Positions 1-8,757 of a DNA stretch of 64,000 nt are shown here, one piece after another. The position numbers and the translations under genes are program-made. Below the pieces are notes generated by a model that was not told the DNA's origin, did not search any database, and saw only the letters and a list, made by a program, of their open reading frames with translations. The stretch's first letter is position 1; every line of letters begins with the position of its first letter. Source of the stretch: Methylorubrum rhodesianum (GTDB taxonomy: Bacteria; Pseudomonadota; Alphaproteobacteria; Rhizobiales; Beijerinckiaceae); contig NZ_JACHOS010000008.1 in the NCBI RefSeq assembly GCF_014199985.1, positions 124,001 to 188,000 of the forward strand. The letters are read 5' to 3'.

Positions 1-1
1 G

Positions 2-424
2 TTCGGGATCGATCTGGAGGCGGTCGCCGCGCATCACGGGCTCGCGCCGGAGGCGGTGATCGAGCGCCACAGCGCCCCCGAATACCGGGTGGCGATGATC
101 GGCTTCCTGCCGGGCTACGCCTATCTCGAAGGCCTCGATCCCGGTCTCGCCCTGTCGCGCCGGCCCAGCCCGCGTCCGGTCACGCCGGCCGGCACCATCT
201 CCATCGGCGGCGCCCAGGCGCTGGTGGCCAGCATCGCCGCGCCGAGCGGCTGGCATCTTCTCGGGCGAACGCCCGAACGGACCTTCGTGCCCGAGCGCGA
301 TCCGGTCTTCCTGCTCCGCCCCGGCGACCGGGTACGGTTCGTCCCGACCCCGGCCGCGCGCTGGGACGCCCTGGCCGCCGCGGCGGAGGCCGGCGAGCCG
401 GTGGCCGAGCTGTGCCAGGGATGA
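2..424 (+). CDS. pxpB: 5-oxoprolinase subunit PxpB (KipI family), 5'-truncated by the window edge
   Basis: The open frame runs in from the left edge, so the N-terminus is missing; about 140 C-terminal residues are visible. The motif GFLPGYAYL and the following block SRRPSPRPVTPAGTISIGG are typical of the KipI/allophanate-hydrolase subunit 1 fold (PxpB). In the family it acts with PxpA and PxpC in ATP-dependent opening of 5-oxoproline to glutamate in the cytosol. The TGA stop overlaps the ATG of the next gene (ATGA), as expected for the pxpBC pair. pxpA is not downstream, so if present it lies upstream of the window. Confidence 0.88.
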   Translation, partial: FGIDLEAVAAHHGLAPEAVIERHSAPEYRVAMIGFLPGYAYLEGLDPGLALSRRPSPRPVTPAGTISIGGAQALVASIAAPSGWHLLGRTPERTFVPERDPVFLLRPGDRVRFVPTPAARWDALAAAAEAGEPVAELCQG

Positions 425-1440
425 GCGCCCATCTGCGCCTGGCCCGCCTCGCCGGCGCGGCCTCGATCCAAGATGGCGGCCGGCACGGCTATCTCCGCTA
501 CGGCCTCTCGGCCTCCGGGCCGATGGATCCGCTCGCCTTCGCCGCAGCGAACCGCCTCGTCGGCAATCCGGCCGATGCGGCGGCGCTCGAATTCGGGCTC
601 GCCGGGGCCCGCCTGCGGGCCGAGAGCGGCGCGGTGCGCCTCGCCCTGGCGGGCGCGCCGAGTGGAATGCGCCTCGACGGCGAACCGGTCGCCGCGCACC
701 GCTCCCTCGTCCTGCCGGACGGCGCCGAACTGACGATCGAGCGTCCGCGCGAGGGGGTGTTTGCCTATCTCGCGGTCTCCGGCGGGTTTGCCGTCCGCAG
801 CGTGATGGGCAGCCGCGCCCTGCATCAGCGCGCGGCGCTCGGGGGCCTCGACGGACGCGCCCTGCGCGAGGGCGACCGCCTGCCGCTGACCGCCTCGCCC
901 ACAGGCGGGACGGACGTCTGCCTCGACCCGGTCCCCCTGCAGCGGACGGCTCCGATCCGCGTCGTCCTCGGCCCCCAGGACGATCTCTTTTCCGAGACCG
1001 GTCTCGCGACCTTCCTGCACGAGACCTTCACCGTCTCGAACCGGGCCGACCGGATGGGCTACCAGCTCGACGGCCCGGCGATCGCCCACGGCCCGGGCGG
1101 CTTCAACATCGTCTCCGACGCCACAGTGGCGGGCTCGGTGCAGGTGCCGGGCTCAGGCAGGCCCATCGTCCTGCTGGCCGACCGCCAGACCACCGGCGGC
1201 TATCCGAAGATCGCCACCGTGATCTCCGCCGACCTCCGACGGATCGCCCAGCGCCGGCCCGGGGAACCCGTACGGTTCGAGGCGATCGACCTCGCCACCG
1301 CCACCCGCCTTGCCCGCGAGGAGGCGGCGAGGATCGCGGCGCTGGGCGCCCAGCTCAAGCCGGTCGAGAGCGAGACCGAGCGGCTGATGGCCGCCAACCT
1401 CGCGGGCGCCGCGGTCGACGCGCTGGGAACGGAGGATTGA
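421..1440 (+). CDS. pxpC: 5-oxoprolinase subunit PxpC (KipA / biotin-dependent carboxyltransferase-like)
   Basis: A 339-residue protein whose N-terminus carries the family motif of KipA/PxpC proteins (DGGRHGYLRYGLSASGPMDP), followed by a conserved LAVSGGF segment and a C-terminal VPGSGRPIVLLADRQTTGGYP block. It is predicted to form the 5-oxoprolinase complex with PxpA and PxpB; the same fold is found in urea carboxylase and allophanate hydrolase subunits. A GTG three codons upstream (412) would extend it, but the ATG at 421 gives the usual ATGA coupling with pxpB. Length is close to the family norm. Confidence 0.9.
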   Translation: MSAHLRLARLAGAASIQDGGRHGYLRYGLSASGPMDPLAFAAANRLVGNPADAAALEFGLAGARLRAESGAVRLALAGAPSGMRLDGEPVAAHRSLVLPDGAELTIERPREGVFAYLAVSGGFAVRSVMGSRALHQRAALGGLDGRALREGDRLPLTASPTGGTDVCLDPVPLQRTAPIRVVLGPQDDLFSETGLATFLHETFTVSNRADRMGYQLDGPAIAHGPGGFNIVSDATVAGSVQVPGSGRPIVLLADRQTTGGYPKIATVISADLRRIAQRRPGEPVRFEAIDLATATRLAREEAARIAALGAQLKPVESETERLMAANLAGAAVDALGTED

Positions 1441-1486
1441 TGCCTTCGCGTGGGGGCCAAAACCGGCCCTGACGCGTTGTCGGGCC

Positions 1487-2566
1487 ATGTCGCGCGAACC
1501 CAAAACCTCCGAGCCGCCCCGCCTCGGCTTCTGCTGCACCTTCATTCCCGATCCGGATCCGGCCCACAAAACCCTGAAGGCCGCCAAGGATGCGGCCAAG
1601 CTGATGAATCTCGGCACGGTGACCATGGCGCATCTGGAGCGCCTCGGACCGGCTGCGCGATACGAGAAGCTGGAGGGCGTGGTGCGCCACAACCTCGCGG
1701 CCCTGGAGCGTCAGGTCGCCTGGGTCTCGGGCCGGCCGCCGCTGGAGCGGCTCCTGCGCATGGCGAGCTCCGTTCTGCCCGGCTACACCCATCCGGTGGC
1801 CGAGCCGCTCTATGCCGAGCCGGCGATGCGCGCCCTGATCGAGACCGGTCTCGCCCGGATCGGTGAACGGGCGCGGGCGGGGGGCGTGCGCCTCAGCATG
1901 CATCCCGGCCCGTTCTGCATCATCGCCTCGCGCAACCCGAACGCGCAGGCCAACGGCATCGCCGAACTCGAATACCACGCCGAGGTGATGACGATGCTGG
2001 GCTACGGCTCCGGCTGGCACCCGTTCGGCGCTCACCTCAACATCCATATCGGCGGTCGCGAGCCCGGCATCGAAGGGTTTCGCGAGAGCCTGTCCCTGAT
2101 CTCGGAGACGGCGCGCAACCTGCTCACCGTCGAGAACGACGAGTCGCTGTTCGGCCTCGACGCGGTGCTGCGGCTCGGGGACCGGGTGCCGGTGGTGCTC
2201 GACCTCCATCACCACTGGGTCGAGAGCCGGGGCGAGTACATCGAGCCCGACGATCCCCGCGTCCAGGCGGTGATCGCCTCCTGGCGCGGGGTGCGGCCGG
2301 TGAGCCACATCAGCGTTTCACGGGAAACACTGCTGCCGGACCACGACCCCGCCGCCCTGCCGGACTACGCCGCCCTCTCGGGCCAGGGCCATTCCTGGCG
2401 CGATCTCGCGGCGCATTCCGACCTGATGTGGAACGAGGCCGTCAACGCGCTCGTCGCCCGCCATCTCGCCTGGACCGATTTCGAGATCGAGGCGAAGGGC
2501 AAGAACCGGGCGAGCGTGCCGCTGGCCGTGCGGATCGGACGCGACCTGTCCCTGGCCGCGGCGTGA
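1487..2566 (+). CDS. uvsE: UV damage repair endonuclease, UvdE/UvsE family
   Basis: A 359-residue TIM-barrel protein. It begins after a short leader with LGFCCTFIP and shows the UVDE landmarks RLSMHPGPFCIIAS, the metal-site ENDE segment and DLHHHW. The family nicks DNA immediately 5' of UV photoproducts and some other lesions, giving an alternative to nucleotide excision repair. It sits 46 bases after pxpC in the same direction and may be co-transcribed, but no functional link is evident. A one-mismatch parS-like sequence lies inside it at 2315-2328 and is probably chance. Sunlight-exposed leaf-surface bacteria often carry this enzyme (inference on role). Confidence 0.85.
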   Translation: MSREPKTSEPPRLGFCCTFIPDPDPAHKTLKAAKDAAKLMNLGTVTMAHLERLGPAARYEKLEGVVRHNLAALERQVAWVSGRPPLERLLRMASSVLPGYTHPVAEPLYAEPAMRALIETGLARIGERARAGGVRLSMHPGPFCIIASRNPNAQANGIAELEYHAEVMTMLGYGSGWHPFGAHLNIHIGGREPGIEGFRESLSLISETARNLLTVENDESLFGLDAVLRLGDRVPVVLDLHHHWVESRGEYIEPDDPRVQAVIASWRGVRPVSHISVSRETLLPDHDPAALPDYAALSGQGHSWRDLAAHSDLMWNEAVNALVARHLAWTDFEIEAKGKNRASVPLAVRIGRDLSLAAA

Positions 2567-2686
2567 CGGCTCGAAGCGCGGCTGGGCGGATTTGACCCGG
2601 CGGACGGCGCCCGTCACCATGCTAGCTTCCTCATTCGTGCGCGGGCCCTCTCGGCCCGGTGCCCGTGGGAGCCGCGACCGGACACG

Positions 2687-5398
2687 ATGAGCGAGGCCGA
2701 TCGGACGAATTCCGTCAGCGACGACCGCCAGGGCGAGGCGCGCCGCCGCCTCGACCGGCTGGTGGCGCGGGCGCGGGCGGCGGGCCTGTGGGAGCGGGCC
2801 TGGCCGGTGCTGTGGCGCGGCCTCGGGGTCGCCCTCGCCTTCCTCGCCGTGTCGTGGCTCGGCCTGTGGCTCGACCTGTCCCCGCTCGGGCGCATGGTCG
2901 GACTCGGCCTCTTCACACTCCTGTTCGTCGCGGCGCTGCTGCCCGCCCTCCGCCTGCGGAGTTTGAGCCGCCGCGAGGCGCTCGCCCGTATCGACCGGGA
3001 GGCGGCTCGCCAGGGCGGAAGCGCCCACGATCCGGCCTCCTCCATCGAGGACACGCTGGCCGTCGGCCAGAGCGACCCCGTCACCCGCGCCCTCTGGGCC
3101 CTGCACCAGTCGCGGGCCGCCGCCGCCGTGGCGCGGCTGAAGGCCGGCCGCCCGCGCCCGCATATGCCGGGTCACGATCCCCTGGCGCTGCGCGCCGGCA
3201 TCCTCGTCGCGGCGCTCGCCGCCCTGTTCGTCGCCGGCCCCGAATGGCGCGGACGCGTCGCCGCCGCCTTCGACTGGCGCGAGCCGCAGGCCGCCGCGCC
3301 GAGCTTCCGCGTCGACGGATGGATCGATCCGCCGATCTACACCCGCGTGCCCCCGCTGATCGTGACGATGTCGGGCACGGCCAAGGAGGCCGTGCAGCGC
3401 CTGCGCGCCCCGGTGAATTCCACCCTGATCGTGCGCATCGCCGGACAGGGCGAGGCGGAACTAACCCCGAACGCCGCCCTGGTGCCGATCCCCCGGGACG
3501 AGAAGGCCGCACCGAACCGGCCCGCGCCGCAGGGTGCCCCGCAGAATGGCGGACAGAACGGCGGGAAGAGCAGCGAGACCCGCGCCAGCCTGCGGGAGGA
3601 GCGTTTCCGGCTTGCCGGCGGCACCGCCGAACTCGGCATCGCCGCCTCCGGATCGGAGCCGCACCGCCTCGTGATCGAGACGATCCCCGACCGGCCGCCG
3701 GAAGTGAGCCGCGTCGGCGACCTGGAGGTCAACGGCCGCGGCACCTTCAACATCACCTACCGCGCCAAGGACGATTACGGCATCGCCTCGGCGGAGGGGC
3801 TGATCGAACCGCTGAAGGCCGGCCGCTCGCTCGTGCCCGTGCCCAAGATCGCGCTCGCGCTTCCCACCGACGCCACCGGCGAGACCGAGACCAAGACGCT
3901 GGTCGATCTCACCGACAATCCCTGGTCCGGCGCGCGGGTGAAGCTCACCCTCGTGGTGCGCGACGAGGCCGGGCAGGAGGGCCGCACCGAGACCGCCGAG
4001 ATCGTGCTGCCGGCCCGTCCCTTCAGCCAGCCGCTCGCCCGGGCGCTGGCCGAGGAGCGCCGCCGTCTCGTGACCGCGCCGGACGAGGATCGCGCCCGCG
4101 TCCAGACCGCTCTCGACGCCCTGCGGATCGCCCCGGAGCGCTTCACGCCGCAGCCGGCGATCTTCCTCGGGCTCACCACCGCCGCCAATCGCCTGCGCGC
4201 GGCGAAGTCGGACGAGGATCTCACCAACGTCGCGGATCTTCTGTGGGAGATGGCCCTCAAGATCGAGGACGGCGACCTCTCGGATGCCGAGAAGGCCCTG
4301 CGCGCCGCCCAGGACCGCCTCAAGGAGGCGATCGACCGCAACGCGCCCGACGAGGAGATCAAGAAGCTCACCGAGGATCTGAAACAGGCCCTCGACAAGT
4401 TCATGAAGGAGTTCGCCCAGCGCGCGAAGCCGCAGCGCCAGCCGCAGGCGGAGCGCCGGCAGCAGCAGGGCGGCCAGACCGTCACGCCCGACGATCTCGA
4501 GAAGATGATCAAGGACATGCAGGAGGCGATGCAGCGCGGTGACACAGCGGAAGCCCAGCGCCTGCTCGACCAGCTCCGCAACGTGCTGGAGAACCTCCAG
4601 AATGCCGAGGGCGGACAGAAGTCCGACGGCGGCATGGCCGAGATGAACCGGCAGCTCGACGAGCTCGACAAGATGTCCCGCGACCAGCAGGACCTGCGCG
4701 ACGAGACCTACAAGGAAGGGCAGCAGGGCCAGCAGCGCCCCGGTCAGCGCCAGCGGCCGCAGCCGGGCCAGCAGCAGGGGCAGCAGGGCCAGCGCGGGCA
4801 GCAGCCCGGCCAGCAGGGCGAAGGCCAGCAGGGGCAGCGGGGCCAGGGTCAGCAGGGTCAGGGCCAGCAGGGTCAGGGCGGCGGACAGCAGGGCCAGAAC
4901 ATGGGCCAGCGCCAGCAGGGCCTGCGCGAGCAGCTCCAGGATCTCAAGAACCGCATGAAGCAGCAGGGGCTTCAGGGCGAGGAGGGCCTGGCGGATGCCG
5001 AGGAGGCCATGCGCGAGGCCGAAGAGGCCCTGGGCCGCGGCCGCAACGGCGACGCGGTGGACGCCCAGGGCCGCGCGCTCGACGGGCTGAAGCGCGGCGC
5101 CGAGGGCATGCAGAAGCAGATGCAGCAGATGGCCGAGGGCGAAGGCCAGGGCGAGGGCCAGCAGGACGGGCAATCGCAGGGCCGCCAGGGCCGCTCGGGC
5201 TCCGCCGACGACGATCCGCTCGGCCGCCCGACCCGCGGGCGCGACCTCTCGAACGGCAACGTCCGGGTGCCCAACGCGGATGAGTCGGCAGTGCAGCGCG
5301 CCCGGCGGATCATGGAAGAGCTGCGGCGCAAGCTCGGCGACCCCTCGCGTCCGCAGGAGGAACTCGATTATTTCGAGCGCCTGCTCCGGCGGAACTGA
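2687..5398 (+). CDS. TIGR02302/DUF4175 family membrane protein
   Basis: A 903-residue protein restricted to alphaproteobacteria as a family. Near the N-terminus are hydrophobic segments around residues 38-60 and 68-90 and a further one near residue 165. The middle is a long, charged, mostly extracytoplasmic region. Residues about 560-670 are predicted coiled coil, and residues about 675-750 form a Gly/Gln/Arg-rich tract. The C-terminus is charged again and ends in a conserved-looking RPQEELDYFERLLRRN segment. The function is unknown. A 120-base gap separates it from uvsE. The downstream small membrane gene is 66 bases away and could be co-transcribed. Confidence 0.82.
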   Translation: MSEADRTNSVSDDRQGEARRRLDRLVARARAAGLWERAWPVLWRGLGVALAFLAVSWLGLWLDLSPLGRMVGLGLFTLLFVAALLPALRLRSLSRREALARIDREAARQGGSAHDPASSIEDTLAVGQSDPVTRALWALHQSRAAAAVARLKAGRPRPHMPGHDPLALRAGILVAALAALFVAGPEWRGRVAAAFDWREPQAAAPSFRVDGWIDPPIYTRVPPLIVTMSGTAKEAVQRLRAPVNSTLIVRIAGQGEAELTPNAALVPIPRDEKAAPNRPAPQGAPQNGGQNGGKSSETRASLREERFRLAGGTAELGIAASGSEPHRLVIETIPDRPPEVSRVGDLEVNGRGTFNITYRAKDDYGIASAEGLIEPLKAGRSLVPVPKIALALPTDATGETETKTLVDLTDNPWSGARVKLTLVVRDEAGQEGRTETAEIVLPARPFSQPLARALAEERRRLVTAPDEDRARVQTALDALRIAPERFTPQPAIFLGLTTAANRLRAAKSDEDLTNVADLLWEMALKIEDGDLSDAEKALRAAQDRLKEAIDRNAPDEEIKKLTEDLKQALDKFMKEFAQRAKPQRQPQAERRQQQGGQTVTPDDLEKMIKDMQEAMQRGDTAEAQRLLDQLRNVLENLQNAEGGQKSDGGMAEMNRQLDELDKMSRDQQDLRDETYKEGQQGQQRPGQRQRPQPGQQQGQQGQRGQQPGQQGEGQQGQRGQGQQGQGQQGQGGGQQGQNMGQRQQGLREQLQDLKNRMKQQGLQGEEGLADAEEAMREAEEALGRGRNGDAVDAQGRALDGLKRGAEGMQKQMQQMAEGEGQGEGQQDGQSQGRQGRSGSADDDPLGRPTRGRDLSNGNVRVPNADESAVQRARRIMEELRRKLGDPSRPQEELDYFERLLRRN
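4720..4926 (+). repeat. Low-complexity CAG/GGC tandem tract encoding Gln-Gly repeats
   Basis: Imperfect tandem copies of a 9-12 bp unit resembling cagcagggccag encode QQGQ/GQQG repeats inside the TIGR02302 gene. The tract has no effect on frame here. Such tracts can expand or contract by slippage in units of three bases, so length may vary between strains. Confidence 0.8.
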
Positions 5399-5464
5399 CG
5401 CCCCGAACAACTACCGCCCGGGCCGCCCCCGCGCGAGCGCGGTCCCTCACGAGATCAACGACCC

Positions 5465-5650
5465 ATGTCCGCCAACCAGCTCGTTCTCCTCGCCTGCCTC
5501 GCGGTCGCCGTGGTGCTGCTCCTCGGCCTCGTCAACATGATGCGGGGTGGCAGCGCCAACCTCTCGCAGAAGCTGATGCGCCTGCGCGTGCTCCTGCAAT
5601 TCGTGGCCATCATCGTCATCATGGGCGTGGTCTGGTGGCGTGCGGCCTGA
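5465..5650 (+). CDS. Twin transmembrane protein with HIG1-like domain
   Basis: A 61-residue protein made of two hydrophobic helices (about residues 5-23 and 43-59) joined by a short basic loop with MMRGGSANLSQKLMRLRV. This matches the small alphaproteobacterial twin-transmembrane/HIG1 domain family, whose mitochondrial relatives associate with respiratory complexes. In related genomes such a gene is commonly found next to cobalamin adenosyltransferase and etfBA, as it nearly is here (those begin at 7204), which suggests a loose functional link to respiration. The exact role is unknown. Confidence 0.8.
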   Translation: MSANQLVLLACLAVAVVLLLGLVNMMRGGSANLSQKLMRLRVLLQFVAIIVIMGVVWWRAA

Positions 5651-5664
5651 GCGGCCGCCTCTCC

Positions 5665-6165
5665 TCACTCCTTGCCGCGCTCGAAGGTCACGATGCTGCG
5701 GGTCTCGCCCCGGTCGGCCCAGTTCGGCATCACCCGCCAGGGCGTCAGCACCCGCAGCCGGTCGCCGTCGAGGGTGAACATCCGGGTCTGTTTCGTGCCG
5801 ACCCATTTCGGATCCCAGGCGACGTCGAGATCGGCGGTCCAGCTGTCACCGTCGAGGCGGAATGTCCCGGAATAGGAGACGAGGGTGCCCATCAGGGCGG
5901 CGCGCTGCGCCTCGGTCTCGGCGGGCTTGCGGCCCTCCCCGGTCAGGATGAAGAAGACGCGCTTCTCCGGCGTGAAGTAGGCGTAGCCGGTCGGGTGCGC
6001 CCCCATCACCGGCAGCTTCTCGCCGTTCTCGCGCACCTCGACCTCGTAGGAGACGAGCTTCCAAAGCCCGGTCAGACGGGCCTCGTCCGCCGCCCGGACC
6101 GGCTGCGGGCCGGCGGCCAGAGCCACCGCGCCCACCATCCCCATCGCCACCATCGTCGTCCGCAT
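5665..6165 (-). CDS. Secreted lipocalin-like domain protein
   Basis: A 166-residue protein. The first 25 residues form a signal peptide (MRTTMVAMGMVGAVALAAG, then PVRA as the likely cleavage site). The mature part begins LTGLWKLVSYEVE and continues as a single beta-rich domain with GYAYFTPEKRVFFIL, matching the lipocalin_5-like family (PF13924) of unknown ligand. The ATG at 6165 is preferred because GGGGGA precedes it by four bases; an upstream in-frame start would add 30 residues with no signal character. It converges on the twin-membrane gene with only 14 bases between stops. Confidence 0.75.
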   Translation of the reverse strand: MRTTMVAMGMVGAVALAAGPQPVRAADEARLTGLWKLVSYEVEVRENGEKLPVMGAHPTGYAYFTPEKRVFFILTGEGRKPAETEAQRAALMGTLVSYSGTFRLDGDSWTADLDVAWDPKWVGTKQTRMFTLDGDRLRVLTPWRVMPNWADRGETRSIVTFERGKE

Positions 6166-6432
6166 TGCTTCCCCCGGCTCCGGCGCACCCCTCACCGGGA
6201 TCGCCGGGTCCAACGCGAGAGGAGCGCAGCGGATGCATGATCGCGACTGACTCACCCTGTGCGGGCACCGCCGCCGACGGATGCGTCCGCGATCGGCGAT
6301 GCCGGGTCAGACCGGAGTGTGGCGTCGGCGCCCCACCGGATGGGCAAAAGCGCCGAAGGCGGATGAATCCGCGGGCTGTGCTCAAGGCGTCGTGATATTC
6401 GAGGCGGGTTGAAACGGACGGATCGACCGCCG

Positions 6433-7071
6433 ATGAAGTCACCTCTTGCCCGGATTTTCGTCGGCGTTCTTGCCGGCTCGGCCATCACGGCCACGCAGGC
6501 CGCCGATCTCGGCGCCGCCCGGGCCCCCGCCGCACCGCCCTACTTCGCCCCCGTCCAGCCCTACTCGATCGTCTCCGAGATCCGCATCGGCGGCTCGGTC
6601 CAGGATCCGGGCAGCGCCGAGGGCAAGCTTCCGGGCTTCAGCACGGCGAACGTCAACGGCGAAATCCTGTTCGCCAAGCCGCTCGTGACCACCGACCCGT
6701 TCTGGCAGGCCTTCGTGCCGCGGCCCACCGTGGGCGGCAGCTACAACACCGGCGGCCGCACCAGCTACGCCTATATCGGCGCCACCTGGACCGTGGATCT
6801 CTTCCCCGAGACCCTCGGCCGACGCGTCTTCCTCGAAGGCTTCTTCGGCGGCGCCGCGCATAACGGCTATACCGGCCTGAAGGCGAACGCCCCCTACGGC
6901 TTCAACGCCCTGGGCTGCAACCCGCTGTTCCGCGAGGCGGCGGCGCTGGGCTTCCGCATCGACGAGCACTGGAGCGTGATGGCCACGGTCGAGCACATGT
7001 CGAATGCCGGCCTGTGCGGCGACAACCGCGGCCTGACCAATTTCGGCGGCAAGCTCGGCTACACCTTCTGA
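6433..7071 (+). CDS. pagL: Acyloxyacyl hydrolase, lipid A 3-O-deacylase PagL family
   Basis: A 212-residue outer-membrane beta-barrel protein with a signal peptide ending near TQAA. The family signature is VEHMSNAG, giving the catalytic pair His188 and Ser190, and the protein ends in Phe as outer-membrane barrels do (KLGYTF). In Pseudomonas PagL a Glu lies 12 residues after the Ser; here that position is Thr202, so the triad is incomplete or the acid is supplied elsewhere. The expected role is removal of a 3-O-acyl chain from lipid A. The ATG at 6433 is used; the TTG at 6409 is less likely. A strong terminator follows at 7129. Confidence 0.78.
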   Translation: MKSPLARIFVGVLAGSAITATQAADLGAARAPAAPPYFAPVQPYSIVSEIRIGGSVQDPGSAEGKLPGFSTANVNGEILFAKPLVTTDPFWQAFVPRPTVGGSYNTGGRTSYAYIGATWTVDLFPETLGRRVFLEGFFGGAAHNGYTGLKANAPYGFNALGCNPLFREAAALGFRIDEHWSVMATVEHMSNAGLCGDNRGLTNFGGKLGYTF

Positions 7072-7128
7072 CCTGACGCCCGGCCGCCGGCCGCTTTTGC
7101 GGCTTGCCGGGCTTTTACGGCTTGCAAA

Positions 7129-7168
7129 GACCCGCCCGGCGCGAAACATCGCCCGGCGGGTCTTTTCT
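7129..7168 (+). terminator. Rho-independent terminator after the pagL-like gene
   Basis: A GC-rich stem (left arm starting gacccgcccggcg, right arm cgcccggcgggtc) with one internal mismatch and an 8-base loop is followed by TTTTCTCTT. It separates the outer-membrane gene from the cobalamin adenosyltransferase gene. Confidence 0.75.
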
Positions 7169-7203
7169 CTTCGATGAACACCATGCCCCGCGGGAGGGAC
7201 GTC

Positions 7204-7776
7204 GTGGTCAAGCTCAACCGGATCTACACCCGCACCGGCGACCAGGGCACGACCGGGCTCGCCAACGGCGAGCGCCGCTCCAAGGCGGATCTTCGGGTGG
7301 AGGCCTACGGCACCGTCGACGAGACCAATGCCTGCATCGGCCTCGCCCGCCTCACCGCCGAACCCGCCCTCGACGCGATGCTGGCGCGCATCCAGAACGA
7401 CCTGTTCGACCTCGGCGCCGACCTCGCCACCCCGCCGAGCGACGCACCGCTGGGCTACGAGCCCCTGCGCGTCGTCGCCGCCCAGGTGCAGCGGCTCGAG
7501 GCCGAGATCGACGCGCTCAACGCCAACATCCCGCCCTTGAAGTCCTTCGTCCTGCCCGGCGGCTCGGCGACGGCCGCCGCGCTCCACCTCGCCCGCACCG
7601 TCTGCCGCCGGGCCGAGCGGCTCGTGGTCTCCCTGTCGGGCATCGAGCGCGAGGCGATCTCGGGAGAGGCCCTGCAATATCTCAACCGGCTCTCGGACTT
7701 CCTGTTCGTAGCCTCCCGCGCGGCCAACCGCGACGGCGCCGACGACGTGCTCTGGGTCCCCGGGCAAAACCGTTGA
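7204..7776 (+). CDS. pduO: Cob(I)yrinic acid a,c-diamide adenosyltransferase, PduO type
   Basis: A 190-residue protein. Its N-terminus is the ATP-binding signature of PduO-type enzymes (KLNRIYTRTGDQGTTGL), followed by VDETNACIGLAR, and the C-terminal half holds ARTVCRRAER and LNRLSDFLFVASR. It transfers the 5'-deoxyadenosyl group from ATP to cob(I)alamin, making the cofactor for methylmalonyl-CoA and ethylmalonyl-CoA mutases. The GTG at 7204 is chosen because GGGAGG lies seven bases upstream and it gives the usual MVKLNRIY start; ATGs at 7174 and 7183 are alternatives. It lies upstream of etfBA in the same direction, behind a separate promoter. Confidence 0.9.
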   Translation: MVKLNRIYTRTGDQGTTGLANGERRSKADLRVEAYGTVDETNACIGLARLTAEPALDAMLARIQNDLFDLGADLATPPSDAPLGYEPLRVVAAQVQRLEAEIDALNANIPPLKSFVLPGGSATAAALHLARTVCRRAERLVVSLSGIEREAISGEALQYLNRLSDFLFVASRAANRDGADDVLWVPGQNR

Positions 7777-7807
7777 GAGTCCGTCAGTCACGCCCCGCTC
7801 AGGCGCG

Positions 7808-7837
7808 TTGACAATCGGGAAATCGCCTCGCTACGGT
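7808..7837 (+). promoter_or_regulatory. Sigma70-type promoter for etfBA
   Basis: A perfect -35 TTGACA (7808-7813), an 18-base spacer and a weak -10 TACGGT (7832-7837) lie about 100 bases before the etfB ATG. The weak -10 is usual for high-GC alphaproteobacteria. The assignment is from motif match only. Confidence 0.45.
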
Positions 7838-7937
7838 CCCGCCGCCCCGACAATCCAATCGAGTGCGGTCAAGCGGGTCCGAGAGCTGTCCGTCAAGTGA
7901 CGCCGGGACTTCGCAGGAACGGAGGAATGCGAAAGCC

Positions 7938-8687
7938 ATGAAGGTCCTGGTGCCCGTCAAGCGGGTCGTCGATTACAACGTGAAGATCCGCGTCAAGGCC
8001 GACGGGTCGGGCGTGGAGCTCGCCAACGTCAAGATGTCGATGAACCCCTTCGACGAGATCGCCGTCGAGGAGGCGATCCGCCTGAAAGAGAAGGGCAAGG
8101 TCACCGAGATCGTCGCCGTCTCGATCGGTCCGCAGCAGGCGCAGGAGACCCTGCGCACCGCGCTCGCCATGGGCGCCGACCGGGCGATTCTCGTGAAAAC
8201 CGACGTGAATTGCGAGCCGCTTGCCGTCGCCAAGGTGCTGAAGGCGGTGGTCGAGAAGGAGAACCCGAACCTCGTCATCCTCGGCAAGCAGGCGATCGAC
8301 GACGATTCGAACCAGACCGGCCAGATGCTGGCGGCCCTTCTCGGCTGGCCGCAGGGCACCTTCGCCTTCAGGCTCGAATTCGGTGAGGGCGCGATCGACG
8401 TGACCCGCGAGGTCGATGGCGGCCTCCAGACCGTCTCGCTCAAGCTGCCGGCGATCGTCACGACCGACCTGCGCCTCAACGAGCCGCGCTACGCGTCCCT
8501 GCCCAACATCATGAAGGCGAAGAAGAAGCCGCTGGAGGAGCTGTCTCCGGAGGGCCTCGGGATCGACGTCACGCCGAAGCTGACCGTGCTCAAGGTCGCC
8601 GAGCCGCCGGGCCGTCAGGCGGGCGTCAAGGTCGGCTCCGCGGCCGATCTGGTGCAGAAGCTCAAGATCGAAGCCGGCGTGCTCTGA
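7938..8687 (+). CDS. etfB: Electron transfer flavoprotein beta subunit
   Basis: A 249-residue protein starting [20 protein letters not shown], the standard EtfB N-terminus, with [18 protein letters not shown] and the ETF signature [20 protein letters not shown] that contacts AMP. With EtfA it forms the soluble FAD heterodimer that takes electrons from acyl-CoA and other dehydrogenases to ETF:quinone oxidoreductase. The ATG at 7938 has GGAGG 13 bases upstream; an upstream in-frame ATG is not conserved in type. etfA follows after 70 bases, an evident operon. Confidence 0.96.
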   Translation: MKVLVPVKRVVDYNVKIRVKADGSGVELANVKMSMNPFDEIAVEEAIRLKEKGKVTEIVAVSIGPQQAQETLRTALAMGADRAILVKTDVNCEPLAVAKVLKAVVEKENPNLVILGKQAIDDDSNQTGQMLAALLGWPQGTFAFRLEFGEGAIDVTREVDGGLQTVSLKLPAIVTTDLRLNEPRYASLPNIMKAKKKPLEELSPEGLGIDVTPKLTVLKVAEPPGRQAGVKVGSAADLVQKLKIEAGVL

Positions 8688-8757
8688 TTTCTCAGGCCGC
8701 GCCGCTCCCGATCCCGGTCGAGCGGCGCCCCCCTCCTCGTTTTCGAAAGCTTCGTCG

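Noticed and set aside
2315-2328. parS-like GTTTCACGGGAAAC inside uvsE
   Set aside because: One mismatch breaks the central palindrome, and it lies 52 kb from the perfect parS; likely chance.
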